Below, one piece after another: positions 8,559 to 16,201 of a DNA stretch of 64,000 nucleotides. Origin of the DNA: Halopseudomonas aestusnigri (GTDB taxonomy: Bacteria; Pseudomonadota; Gammaproteobacteria; Pseudomonadales; Pseudomonadaceae); NCBI RefSeq assembly GCF_002197985.1, contig NZ_NBYK01000001.1, positions 729,191 through 793,190 on the forward strand, in the 5' to 3' direction. A model generated the notes under the pieces. It saw only the letters and a program-made list of their open reading frames with translations, ran no database searches and was not told the origin of the DNA. Within the stretch, counting starts at the first letter, position 1, and every line of letters starts with the position of its first letter. The translations under genes were made by a program, and so were the position numbers.

Positions 8559-10436
8559 ATGTCGGAACACTCGCAGTTTCGTTTGCTGGGCAGCAAACGG
8601 TTTCTCCCTTTTTTCCTCAGCCAGCTGCTTGGCGCCTTTAATGACAATCTCTTCAAACAGGCGCTGATTCTGGCGATCCTGTTCAAGCTCAGTTTCAACG
8701 CCGACCGCGATCTGCTGATCAACCTCAGCGCATTGCTGTTTATTCTGCCTTTCTTCCTGTTTTCGGCGCTGGGTGGACAGTTTGGCGAGAAGTTTGACAA
8801 GGATATGCTGATCCGCCGCATCAAGCTCGGCGAGGTCGGTATCATGTTGCTGGGAGCGCTCGGGCTCTGGCTTGGCAGCCTGCCGCTGTTGCTGGTGGTG
8901 CTGTTTGCGATGGGCACGCAATCGGCGCTGTTTGGCCCGGTCAAGTATTCGATCCTGCCGCAGGCGCTGGCAGAGGACGAGCTGGTCGGCGGTAACGCGC
9001 TGGTCGAGATGGGCACCTTTCTGGCGATTCTGGGTGGCACACTCTGCGCAGGTATTCTCATGGCCTCGGGCGGCTGGGCTGCGCTGGTGGGTGGCTCGGT
9101 GGTGCTGGTCGCCATCGGTGGCTATCTGGCGGCGTGCCGAATTCCTGCGGCTAGCGCCGGCCTGCCGAACCTGGCCATCGACTGGAATATTTTCCGTCAG
9201 TCTTGGGTGATTCTGCGATTGGGCCTGAAAGAGCAGGTGCCGTCGGTGTCGCGCTCGATTCTCGGCAACTCCTGGTTCTGGTTCCTCGGCGCAACCTATC
9301 TGACCCAGATCCCCGGTTTTGCCAAGGATTACCTGCACGGGGATGAAAGCGTGGTGACGCTGATTCTGACCGTCTTTTCGGTAGGTATAGCGCTGGGCTC
9401 GGTGCTGTGCGAGCGGTTGTCCGGGCACAAGGTCGAGATTGGCCTGGTACCCTTCGGCTCCCTTGGGTTGAGCGTGTTTGGCCTGCTGATCTGGAGTCTT
9501 TCAGGCAGCATTGCCGTCGGGGCTTCGCCCTATGACTGGATAGAATTGCTCAAGCAGCCGGGCGCCTGGGGTGTGATGGGCAGTATTCTCGGGTTGGGCG
9601 TGTTTGGCGGCTTTTACATCGTGCCGCTGTATGCACTGATTCAATCACGCAGCCATGAGGATGAGCGCGCGCGCGTCATTGCCGCCAATAACATCCTCAA
9701 TGCCTTGCTGATGGTGTGCTCGGCGATTCTCGCGATCGTCATGCTCAGTGTGCTGGAGCTGTCGATCCCGACCCTGTTCCTGACCATTTCGCTGCTTAAC
9801 CTGCTGGTCAACGGCTACATCTTCAAGGTGGTGCCCGAGTTCAGCATGCGCTTTCTCATCTGGCTGCTGGGCCACTCCATGTACCGGGTTGAGCACCGTA
9901 ATCTGGAAGCGATTCCGGATGAGGGAGCCTGTGTGCTGGTCTGCAACCACGTGTCGTTTGTGGACGCATTGCTGATTGGCGGCGCAGTGCGCCGCCCCGT
10001 GCGTTTTGTCATGTATTACAAGATTTACCAGCTGCCGGTGCTCAACTTTGTTTTCCGCACCGCCGGTACGGTCCCGATTGCTGGCCGTCAGGAAGATGAG
10101 GCAGTGTATGAGGCTGCCTTCAAGCGTATTTCCGAGTACCTGCGGGCGGGGGAGGTGGTGTGTATCTTCCCGGAGGGCAAGCTGACCGCCGATGGCGAGA
10201 TGGATGCGTTTCGTGCCGGCATCACGCGGATTCTGGAAGGCGACCCGGTACCGGTCATCCCAATGGCATTGCAGGGGTTGTGGGGCAGCTTCTTCAGCCG
10301 TGACCCGAAAAAGGGCTTCTTCCGCCGCTTCTGGTCGAGGGTTGGGCTGGTTGCGGGCGAGCCTGTTGCTCCCGAAGATGCATTGCCCGAGCGCCTGCAT
10401 CAGCAGGTATTGGCGTTGCGCGGGGCACGGCGTTGA
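8559..10436 (+). CDS. LplT-PlsC fusion: lysophospholipid transporter / acyltransferase
   Basis: A 625-residue two-domain protein. Residues 1 to about 410 form an MFS transporter of the lysophospholipid LplT type (start RLLGSKRFLPFF, FNDNLFKQ). Residues about 425-620 form a PlsC-type acyltransferase with the HX4D motif (NHVSFVD) and FPEG motif. It probably moves lysophospholipids across the inner membrane and re-acylates them. In E. coli these jobs are split between LplT and Aas, and some bacteria add an acyl-ACP synthetase domain; here none follows. The gene stands alone, with a palindromic element downstream. Confidence 0.88.
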   Translation: MSEHSQFRLLGSKRFLPFFLSQLLGAFNDNLFKQALILAILFKLSFNADRDLLINLSALLFILPFFLFSALGGQFGEKFDKDMLIRRIKLGEVGIMLLGALGLWLGSLPLLLVVLFAMGTQSALFGPVKYSILPQALAEDELVGGNALVEMGTFLAILGGTLCAGILMASGGWAALVGGSVVLVAIGGYLAACRIPAASAGLPNLAIDWNIFRQSWVILRLGLKEQVPSVSRSILGNSWFWFLGATYLTQIPGFAKDYLHGDESVVTLILTVFSVGIALGSVLCERLSGHKVEIGLVPFGSLGLSVFGLLIWSLSGSIAVGASPYDWIELLKQPGAWGVMGSILGLGVFGGFYIVPLYALIQSRSHEDERARVIAANNILNALLMVCSAILAIVMLSVLELSIPTLFLTISLLNLLVNGYIFKVVPEFSMRFLIWLLGHSMYRVEHRNLEAIPDEGACVLVCNHVSFVDALLIGGAVRRPVRFVMYYKIYQLPVLNFVFRTAGTVPIAGRQEDEAVYEAAFKRISEYLRAGEVVCIFPEGKLTADGEMDAFRAGITRILEGDPVPVIPMALQGLWGSFFSRDPKKGFFRRFWSRVGLVAGEPVAPEDALPERLHQQVLALRGARR

Positions 10437-10474
10437 GCTCGGTGGTACGCAACAACACTTGACCACAACCCTGC

Positions 10475-10570
10475 GTAGGGACGCAGCATGCTGCCTCCGG
10501 CTTGACTGCCGCACTTGGTTGGAAACTCACCATGACGCTGGGCGACGGACGCGACATGTCGCGTCCCTAC
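10475..10570. repeat. REPIN/MITE-like element with GTAGGGACGC ends
   Basis: The element is bounded by perfect 10-bp inverted ends, GTAGGGACGC and GCGTCCCTAC, 96 bp overall. The right end contains a 20-bp perfect palindrome at 10547-10566 and the left end a GCAGCATGCTGC palindrome. It has no coding capacity and lies between two convergent genes, where it might also act as a transcription stop. The GTAGGG head recurs in the element cluster at 13.7-13.9 kb. Confidence 0.65.
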
Positions 10571-10594
10571 AGCAGCAGATAGGCGCGCCGGCGA

Positions 10595-11074
10595 TCAGTG
10601 GTTGTGGCCACCGACGCCATGGGCGTGGCCGTGGGCCAGCTCTTCTTCGGTAGCTGCGCGCACGTCAAGGATCTCGACGTTGAAGGTCAGCTCGCGGCCG
10701 GCCAGCGGGTGGTTGGTATCAACCAGAATCTGGGACAGCCCGGGCTTGACCACCACAACCTGACGCGGGCCTTGCTCGGTCTGCAGCACGGCGATCATGC
10801 CCGGCTTCCACTTTTTGGCGCCTTGCAGGTACTTGGCCTGCACTTTCTGCAGTGCGTCTTCACGCGGCTGGCCATAGGCCTTCTCAGGCGGGATGGTGAC
10901 GCTGAAGGATTCGCCTGCGCTGCGACCCTCCATGGCTTCCACCAGACCATCAATCAGACCTGTCTGACCATGCAGATACAGCACCGGCTCATGCTCGCGA
11001 GAGGATTCGATCGGGCCATCGGCATCGGACAGGTCGTAGTGAAACTGGACAACGGTTTTCTCGGCAATCTGCAT
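10595..11074 (-). CDS. SlyD-like FKBP-type peptidyl-prolyl isomerase
   Basis: A 159-residue cytoplasmic prolyl isomerase and chaperone of the SlyD class. The FKBP half-domain start (VVQFHYDLSDADG) is followed by the flap domain insert (IPPEKAYGQPRED). The domain then returns with NHPLAGRELTFNVEI near residues 120-134. The tail is short but histidine-rich (HGHAHGVGGHNH), fitting nickel or other metal binding as in SlyD. The sequence gives no operon partner; msrA lies further upstream on the same strand. Confidence 0.9.
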   Translation of the reverse strand: MQIAEKTVVQFHYDLSDADGPIESSREHEPVLYLHGQTGLIDGLVEAMEGRSAGESFSVTIPPEKAYGQPREDALQKVQAKYLQGAKKWKPGMIAVLQTEQGPRQVVVVKPGLSQILVDTNHPLAGRELTFNVEILDVRAATEEELAHGHAHGVGGHNH

Positions 11075-11148
11075 GGTTCAATTCGCTTGGGTTGAGTGAT
11101 CAAAGGCCGTCATTATCCAGACTCGAGCAGTATATTTCCATCCGCGCT

Positions 11149-11751
11149 TCAGTTGCCCCAGAGTTCCTCCAGGCGTGCATCACGGCCGCAGGTGGTGCGG
11201 TAGAAGTTATAGCGCAGCGGATTTTTCTGGTAGTAGTCCTGGTGGTACTCCTCGGCCGGGTAAAATGGCTGACGCGGCAGAATCAGCGTGGCGATCGGCT
11301 GCTCGAATCGGCCAGAACGCGCCAGGGCCTCGCGCGAGGCATCCAGTAACGCCTTTTGTTCGTCGTTGGCGTAGTAGAGCGCACTGCTGTACTGACTGCC
11401 ATGATCACAGAACTGGGCATTGGGTGTGATCGGGTCGATGGTCTTCCAGAAGGCGTCGACCAGTTTGGCGTAGCTGGTCTTGCTCGGGTCGAAGAACACG
11501 GCCACCGATTCGATATGGCCGGTGCCACCAGCAGACACTTGCTGGTAATCAGCGGTGCTGGCTTCGCCGCCGGTGTAGCCCGAAATGGTCTCGACGATGC
11601 CGGGCATCTTGTCGAAATCTGACTCGGTGCACCAGAAACAGCCTCCGGCAAACACCGCCATTTCCGTGCCGGCAGGCCCTTCGGTAATCGCCTCATTGGC
11701 AAAGCTGGCCGGCGCAATCAACAGCAGACCAAGCAGTATAGAGCGGATCAT
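11149..11751 (-). CDS. msrA: Exported peptide methionine-(S)-S-oxide reductase MsrA
   Basis: A 200-residue methionine sulfoxide reductase for the S form. A signal peptide (MIRSILLGLLLIAPASFA) predicts a periplasmic location. The catalytic GCFWC motif is near residue 38, the HGSQY segment follows, and a resolving cysteine sits near the C-terminus (YRTTCGR). Its ATG overlaps the msrB stop by four bases (ATGA), so the two are translated together. Which thioredoxin-like reductant supports them in the periplasm is not shown in this window. Confidence 0.93.
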   Translation of the reverse strand: MIRSILLGLLLIAPASFANEAITEGPAGTEMAVFAGGCFWCTESDFDKMPGIVETISGYTGGEASTADYQQVSAGGTGHIESVAVFFDPSKTSYAKLVDAFWKTIDPITPNAQFCDHGSQYSSALYYANDEQKALLDASREALARSGRFEQPIATLILPRQPFYPAEEYHQDYYQKNPLRYNFYRTTCGRDARLEELWGN

Positions 11752-12269
11752 GCGTCACCTCGCAGGGCCGGCAGTGGCTCGCCGGCGGCAATGAACTTGA
11801 GGGCCACGCCGTTGTTGCACCAGCGCTCACCGCGCGGCGGTGGCCCATCATTGAATACGTGCCCCTGATGCCCGCCACAGCGACCGCAGTGGTACTCGGT
11901 GCGCGGCCAGATCAGCGCGTAATCCTGTTTGGTGCCCATGTGGCCAGCTATCGGCTGGGTAAAGCTGGGCCAGCCGGTACCGCTGTCAAACTTGTGCTCG
12001 GATAAGAACAGCGGCAGTTGGCAGGCGGCGCACACATAGGTGCCGTCGTCGTACAGCTTGTCCAGCGGGCTGCTGCGTGGGCGCTCGGTATCTTCCTCGA
12101 AGAGCACTTTCCAGGCGGCTTCCGAGATCTTGTCACGCCAGTAATCCGGGCTGAGATCCAGAGCTTGTACTGTCGATTCATGGAAGGCGTCGGCAGCCTG
12201 GGCGTTGGCGGTCAACAGGGGCAATGCCGGTGCGGCCAGCAGGCCGGAAAGCAGGGTGCGGCGTTTCAT
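11748..12269 (-). CDS. msrB: Exported peptide methionine-(R)-S-oxide reductase MsrB
   Basis: A 173-residue reductase for the R form of methionine sulfoxide, first gene of the msrB-msrA pair. The N-terminus MKRRTLLSGLLAAPALPLL has a twin arginine and hydrophobic stretch, so Tat or Sec export is likely. Two CxxC zinc pairs (CAAC, CGRC) and the HQGHVFNDGP segment are present. The catalytic cysteine lies in RWCNN near the C-terminus. Together with MsrA it should repair oxidised envelope proteins. Confidence 0.93.
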   Translation of the reverse strand: MKRRTLLSGLLAAPALPLLTANAQAADAFHESTVQALDLSPDYWRDKISEAAWKVLFEEDTERPRSSPLDKLYDDGTYVCAACQLPLFLSEHKFDSGTGWPSFTQPIAGHMGTKQDYALIWPRTEYHCGRCGGHQGHVFNDGPPPRGERWCNNGVALKFIAAGEPLPALRGDA

Positions 12270-12432
12270 GGTCGTTCCTGTGCTGTGAGTTCAATTATCA
12301 GACGTCTTTCAGGGGCATTTGTTACATCGAGTCTGAATGATCATTCGGAATGATTGTGCCTGAGACAGCTTGGCGGTGTGTCCCATGATAGGTAAATTAG
12401 CCATCCCAATCCCATAACAGAGTAGAACAACA

Positions 12433-13683
12433 ATGATCGGATTACGGATACGTACCCTGTTGGGCGGGATGTTGCTCGCCGGCGGCCTCGTCTCTGGCAG
12501 TTGGGCTGACAGCGCGCCCGAGGCGTTCTCGCAGCAGCGTCTGGATGCCTTTGGTGCGACGATGGCCGAGGAAGTCCAGCAGGGGCGAATCGCGGGCATT
12601 GCAACGCTGGTTTACCAAAACGGTGAGGTGGTACAGCGTGGCCAATACGGGTTTGCGGATCGCGAGCAGGGCAAACCACTGACGCCCGACAGCCTCTACA
12701 AGATTTTCTCGCTGACCAAGCTGGTGACGGGCACTGCGCTGCTGACGCTTTACGACGAGGGTCGTTTCGAGCTGGATGATCCGGTCGGTAAATACATTCC
12801 CGAGCTGCAAGATCTTCAGGTTGCCATCGCCGATGGCCCGGACGGTATGCCCGAGACGGAGCCGTCAGCGCACCCGGTGACCATTCGTGAGCTGATGACC
12901 CATACCGGCGGCTTCACCTATGGTCGCTTCGGCAATACCCAGGTCGATCAGCTGTATGTCAAGGCGGATATTCAGAACCCTGATTCCACCTTCGCCGACA
13001 TGATGGCCAAGCTGCAGCACATTCCGCTGCTCTATCAGCCGGGCACCGTATGGAACTACAGCATCTCGGTTGATATCCAGGCCTATCTGGTTGAGGTGCT
13101 GTCGGGCAAATCGTTTGATGTCTATCTGCAGGAGCACCTGTTCGATCCGCTGAAGATGGTCGATACCGACTTCTATGCGCCGGCAGGCAAGGCCGAGCGA
13201 CTGGCGCTGTCCTACAAGCCACAGGAAGACGGTTCGCTGGCGCCGTTGCCCAATACACCATTTCTCAGCAAGCCGCGGTTTCTCAATGGCGGTGGCGGGC
13301 TGATCTCGTCAATGGACGACTATCTGCGGTTTGCGCGCATGTTGCTGGCTGGCGGCGAGCTGGACGGGGTGCGGATTCTCAAGCCAGAAACGGTCGAGTT
13401 GATGCGTCAGAACCAGCTGCCGGAGGGCGTGGAGAATATCGGCCCGTTCTTTCCCGGTAACCAGTTTGGCCTGAACGTGGCGGTGGTCAACGACTCGCCC
13501 GCTGCGGGTTATTTGCCCGAAGGCACTTATTGGTGGTGGGGAATTCAAGGAGCCTGGTGCTGGATTGATCCGGCCAATCAGGCGATTGTGATCGGCATGA
13601 TGCAGAATACCGACTATCGTCTGTCACGGATGATTCACGGCAAGGCGAGTCGTGCGCTGTATGGGCCGGCTGCGGGGCAGTGA
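12433..13683 (+). CDS. Serine hydrolase of the class C beta-lactamase family
   Basis: A 416-residue protein with an N-terminal signal peptide (LLGGMLLAGGLVSGSWA). The nucleophile motif SxxK is visible as SLTK (near residue 94) and the second-motif tyrosine in WNYSISVDIQ. Members include EstB-type esterases and D-aminopeptidases as well as AmpC. The sequence does not show which reaction applies, and most such proteins are not antibiotic-resistance enzymes. It is divergent from msrB and followed by palindromic repeats. Confidence 0.85.
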   Translation: MIGLRIRTLLGGMLLAGGLVSGSWADSAPEAFSQQRLDAFGATMAEEVQQGRIAGIATLVYQNGEVVQRGQYGFADREQGKPLTPDSLYKIFSLTKLVTGTALLTLYDEGRFELDDPVGKYIPELQDLQVAIADGPDGMPETEPSAHPVTIRELMTHTGGFTYGRFGNTQVDQLYVKADIQNPDSTFADMMAKLQHIPLLYQPGTVWNYSISVDIQAYLVEVLSGKSFDVYLQEHLFDPLKMVDTDFYAPAGKAERLALSYKPQEDGSLAPLPNTPFLSKPRFLNGGGGLISSMDDYLRFARMLLAGGELDGVRILKPETVELMRQNQLPEGVENIGPFFPGNQFGLNVAVVNDSPAAGYLPEGTYWWWGIQGAWCWIDPANQAIVIGMMQNTDYRLSRMIHGKASRALYGPAAGQ

Positions 13684-13692
13684 GGTTCCCGT

Positions 13693-13779
13693 GTAGGGTG
13701 GACACGCCGTAGGCTTGTCCACCGTCTGGCGGAGGTCCAGACTGTTTGGTGTACACGCCTTTGGCTTAGTACACCCTAC
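13693..13779. repeat. Palindromic element pair with GTAGGGTG / CACCCTAC ends
   Basis: The 87-bp element begins GTAGGGTGGACACGCCGTAG and ends in GTACACCCTAC. Each end is itself an imperfect hairpin (GTGGACA/TGTCCAC; GTGTAC/GTACAC). The two ends are inverted copies of one another, as in REP doublets. It is non-coding, lying between two convergent genes. Confidence 0.65.
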
Positions 13780-13792
13780 GGTTCAGCGCGCC

Positions 13793-13825
13793 GGTAGGGC
13801 GGATTAAGCGCAGCGTATCCGCGGG
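13793..13825. repeat. REP-like palindrome, GTAGGGCGGAT type
   Basis: GGTAGGGCGGATTAAGCGCA followed by GCGTATCCGCGGG forms a short hairpin with GCGGAT/ATCCGC arms. This GTAGGGCGGATTA pattern is a widespread proteobacterial intergenic repeat. It shares the GTAGGG head with the neighbouring elements. Confidence 0.6.
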
Positions 13826-13861
13826 TGCCGACACACGGGTTGCAGTCTTGTGCAGGTTGAT

Positions 13862-13895
13862 TGGTGTACACGCCGTTGGCTTAGTACACGCTACG
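13862..13895. repeat. Second copy of the GTGTACACGCC / GTACAC palindrome
   Basis: The 34-bp unit TGGTGTACACGCC ... GGCTTAGTACACGCTACG is nearly identical to 13747-13780, with two substitutions. It lies in the same orientation, 33 bp before the ABC ATPase gene's stop. Confidence 0.65.
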
Positions 13896-13927
13896 TGGAA
13901 TGGGCGCTGCGGGTGACGTCAGGCTGA

Positions 13928-15025
13928 CTAGTTGGCGTTGAGGACCTGCTCCAGCGGCAGCTGGGCGTGCAGGTTGACGCTGCCCTGGGCTGGGAACACG
14001 ACCAAATGCTCCGCCGCGACCCGCAGCCCGACCTCGTCGCCGGGCTGATGATCGGCGTGGCTGGGAAACAGGGCTTCCAGCTGGGTGCCGGTCTGCAGTT
14101 GCATGCGGTAGAGGATGGTTGCGCCCTGGAAGGTGCGATCAATAATTCGCGCCCGCAATTCGCTGTGAGCATCTCCCACCAGGTCGTCCGGCCGCAACAG
14201 GACATCGACCGCACCACCTACCGGTAACTGGTAAGCCCGGTTGCCGTGAATGACTCCCAGCTCGGTCTGTACCGTGTCGCTGGAGAGCAGCTGGCCGCGA
14301 ATGAAATAACCCTGACCGATGAAGCTGGCAACAAAGGGCGTCGCCGGTTCGTGGTAGAGGTTGTACGGGGTGTCCCATTGCTGCAGTTGGCCGTCTTTCA
14401 GCACGCCGACGTGATCGCACACGGCAAAGGCCTCGGCCTGATCATGGGTCACCAGCATGGCGCTGATACCGCGGGACTTGAGAATGTCGCGCACTTCAGC
14501 CGAGAGCCGGCGGCGCAGTTCACCATCGAGATTGGAGAAGGGCTCATCCAGCAGCAACAGCCGTGGGTTGGGGGCCATGGCCCGGGCCAGCGCAACGCGC
14601 TGCTGTTGACCGCCGGATAGCTCATGCGGATAGCGTGAGCCCAGCTTGTCCAGCTTTACCAGAGCCAGAAGCTCTTCGACGATGCGTTTGCGATCCGGAC
14701 TCTTGTGAATGCCGAAGCCGACATTTTCGGCGACGGTCAGGTGCGGGAATAGCGCATAGTCTTGAAACACCATGCCAATTTGCCGCTGCTCGGGGGCAAC
14801 TCGCAGGGTTGGGGTGCTCAGGGCCTTGCCATCCAGCAGGATTTCGCCGCCGCTGATGGGTTCAAACCCGGCGATGGCGCGCAGAGTCGTGGTTTTGCCA
14901 CAGCCGGACGGCCCCAGCAGACAGCCTATGTCGCCTTCTCGCAGGCGAATGCTCAGGTCGTTGACGATCAACTGCCGGCCATAGCCGCATTTGAGGTTGT
15001 TCAGCTCTAATACCGGGCTGGACAT
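13928..15025 (-). CDS. ABC transporter ATP-binding protein, FbpC/PotA-like
   Basis: A 365-residue ATPase. Walker A GPSGCGKTT lies near residues 38-46, followed by the Q-loop (VFQDYALFPH), signature LSGGQQQRVA, Walker B LLLLDEP and an H-loop (VTHDQAEA). A C-terminal TOBE-type domain runs from about residue 240. This layout fits importers of iron(III), spermidine/putrescine or similar solutes. No permease or binding-protein gene is adjacent, so the partner is encoded elsewhere. The start lies six bases after the argF stop on the same strand with GTGAGG before it, so argF and this gene are probably co-transcribed. Confidence 0.88.
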   Translation of the reverse strand: MSSPVLELNNLKCGYGRQLIVNDLSIRLREGDIGCLLGPSGCGKTTTLRAIAGFEPISGGEILLDGKALSTPTLRVAPEQRQIGMVFQDYALFPHLTVAENVGFGIHKSPDRKRIVEELLALVKLDKLGSRYPHELSGGQQQRVALARAMAPNPRLLLLDEPFSNLDGELRRRLSAEVRDILKSRGISAMLVTHDQAEAFAVCDHVGVLKDGQLQQWDTPYNLYHEPATPFVASFIGQGYFIRGQLLSSDTVQTELGVIHGNRAYQLPVGGAVDVLLRPDDLVGDAHSELRARIIDRTFQGATILYRMQLQTGTQLEALFPSHADHQPGDEVGLRVAAEHLVVFPAQGSVNLHAQLPLEQVLNAN

Positions 15026-15031
15026 GCTGCC

Positions 15032-15937
15032 TCACTCAACCAGCAAAAATTCGACCAGCGCCTTTTGAGCGTGCAGGCGGTTTTCGGCCTGATCCCAGAC
15101 AACGCTGCGCGGATCGTCCATCAGTTCGTCGCTGACTTCCTCGCCGCGGTGGGCCGGAAGGCAGTGCATAAACAGCACGGACTCGTCGGCCGCATCGAGC
15201 ATCGCAGGCGTGACCTGATAGGGCGCGAACTGCTTCAGGCGTGCTTCCGCTTCGTCTTCCTGGCCCATGGACGCCCAGACATCGGTATTGACCAGATGGG
15301 CACCGGCAACGGCTTCCATCGGATCGCGCATTACGGTGACACGGTCACCAGCCTGTTCAAGGAACTGCGCCGAGGGCTCGTAGCCTTCCGGGCAGGCGAC
15401 GCGAAGCTGGAAATCAAACTGGATGGCAGCCTGAATAAAGGTATTGCACATGTTGTTGCCATCGCCAATCCAGGCCACCGTCTTGCCCTTGATCGGGCCG
15501 CGGTGCTCCAGATAGGTCTGCATGTCGGCCAGCAGCTGGCAGGGGTGCAGGTCGTCGCTCAGGCCATTGATGATCGGCACCTTGGAGTACTGGGCAAAGG
15601 TTTCCAGCGTGCTGTGGGCGAAGGTGCGGATCATGATCGCATCGCACATGCTGGACAGTACACGGGCGCTGTCTTCGATCGGTTCGCCGCGGCCCAGTTG
15701 GGTGTCACGCGGGGACAGGAAGATAGCCTGGCCACCCAGATGAATCATGCCGGCTTCAAAGGATACGCGGGTACGGGTCGAGGCCTTTTCGAAGATCATC
15801 CCCAGTACGCGGTTTTTCAGCGGCTCGTACACCACGCCCTGACGATGCAGTGACTTCAGTTCGATGCCGCGTTTGATCAGGCCAATGAGTTCTGCTTCGG
15901 AGCAGTCCATCAGCGATAGAAAGTGCCGTGTAGTCAT
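15032..15937 (-). CDS. argF: Ornithine carbamoyltransferase
   Basis: A 301-residue anabolic enzyme that makes citrulline from ornithine and carbamoyl phosphate in arginine synthesis. The carbamoyl phosphate motif STRTR (near residue 49) and the [11 protein letters not shown] segment with the reactive Cys near residue 263 are present. I place the start at [11 protein letters not shown]. The reading frame extends 28 codons further upstream, but that extension does not resemble the family. The ABC ATPase gene follows directly. Confidence 0.95.
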   Translation of the reverse strand: MTTRHFLSLMDCSEAELIGLIKRGIELKSLHRQGVVYEPLKNRVLGMIFEKASTRTRVSFEAGMIHLGGQAIFLSPRDTQLGRGEPIEDSARVLSSMCDAIMIRTFAHSTLETFAQYSKVPIINGLSDDLHPCQLLADMQTYLEHRGPIKGKTVAWIGDGNNMCNTFIQAAIQFDFQLRVACPEGYEPSAQFLEQAGDRVTVMRDPMEAVAGAHLVNTDVWASMGQEDEAEARLKQFAPYQVTPAMLDAADESVLFMHCLPAHRGEEVSDELMDDPRSVVWDQAENRLHAQKALVEFLLVE

Positions 15938-16201
15938 ATGTGTACTACCTGAGTTACCTCGGTCGCCCGGCGACCGGAAACAGTGACCCGTACCACGACC
16001 TGACGGCCTGGTATCAGCCACAGCAAATAAAGAGAAGCCGGGATCTTATAGGGAAATTCCGGGCAAAGGCAAATAAAGCGGTCTGGCCGGCAGATTCAGT
16101 GGCTGAATAGACCCGTATTCTGCCGCGCGCGGCGCGGTGGCGAGCCAGCCGCAACAGCCCCTAGAATGGTTGATCATAATAATATCTGCCTGGTGAATGA
16201 C

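Noticed and set aside
12433-13683. Antibiotic-resistance beta-lactamase
   Set aside because: The protein has the SxxK fold motif, but its overall pattern fits EstB-like serine hydrolases, so no resistance claim is made.
13684-13927. Insertion sequence remnant between the serine hydrolase and ABC genes
   Set aside because: No transposase fragment is present; the palindromes fit REP-like elements better.
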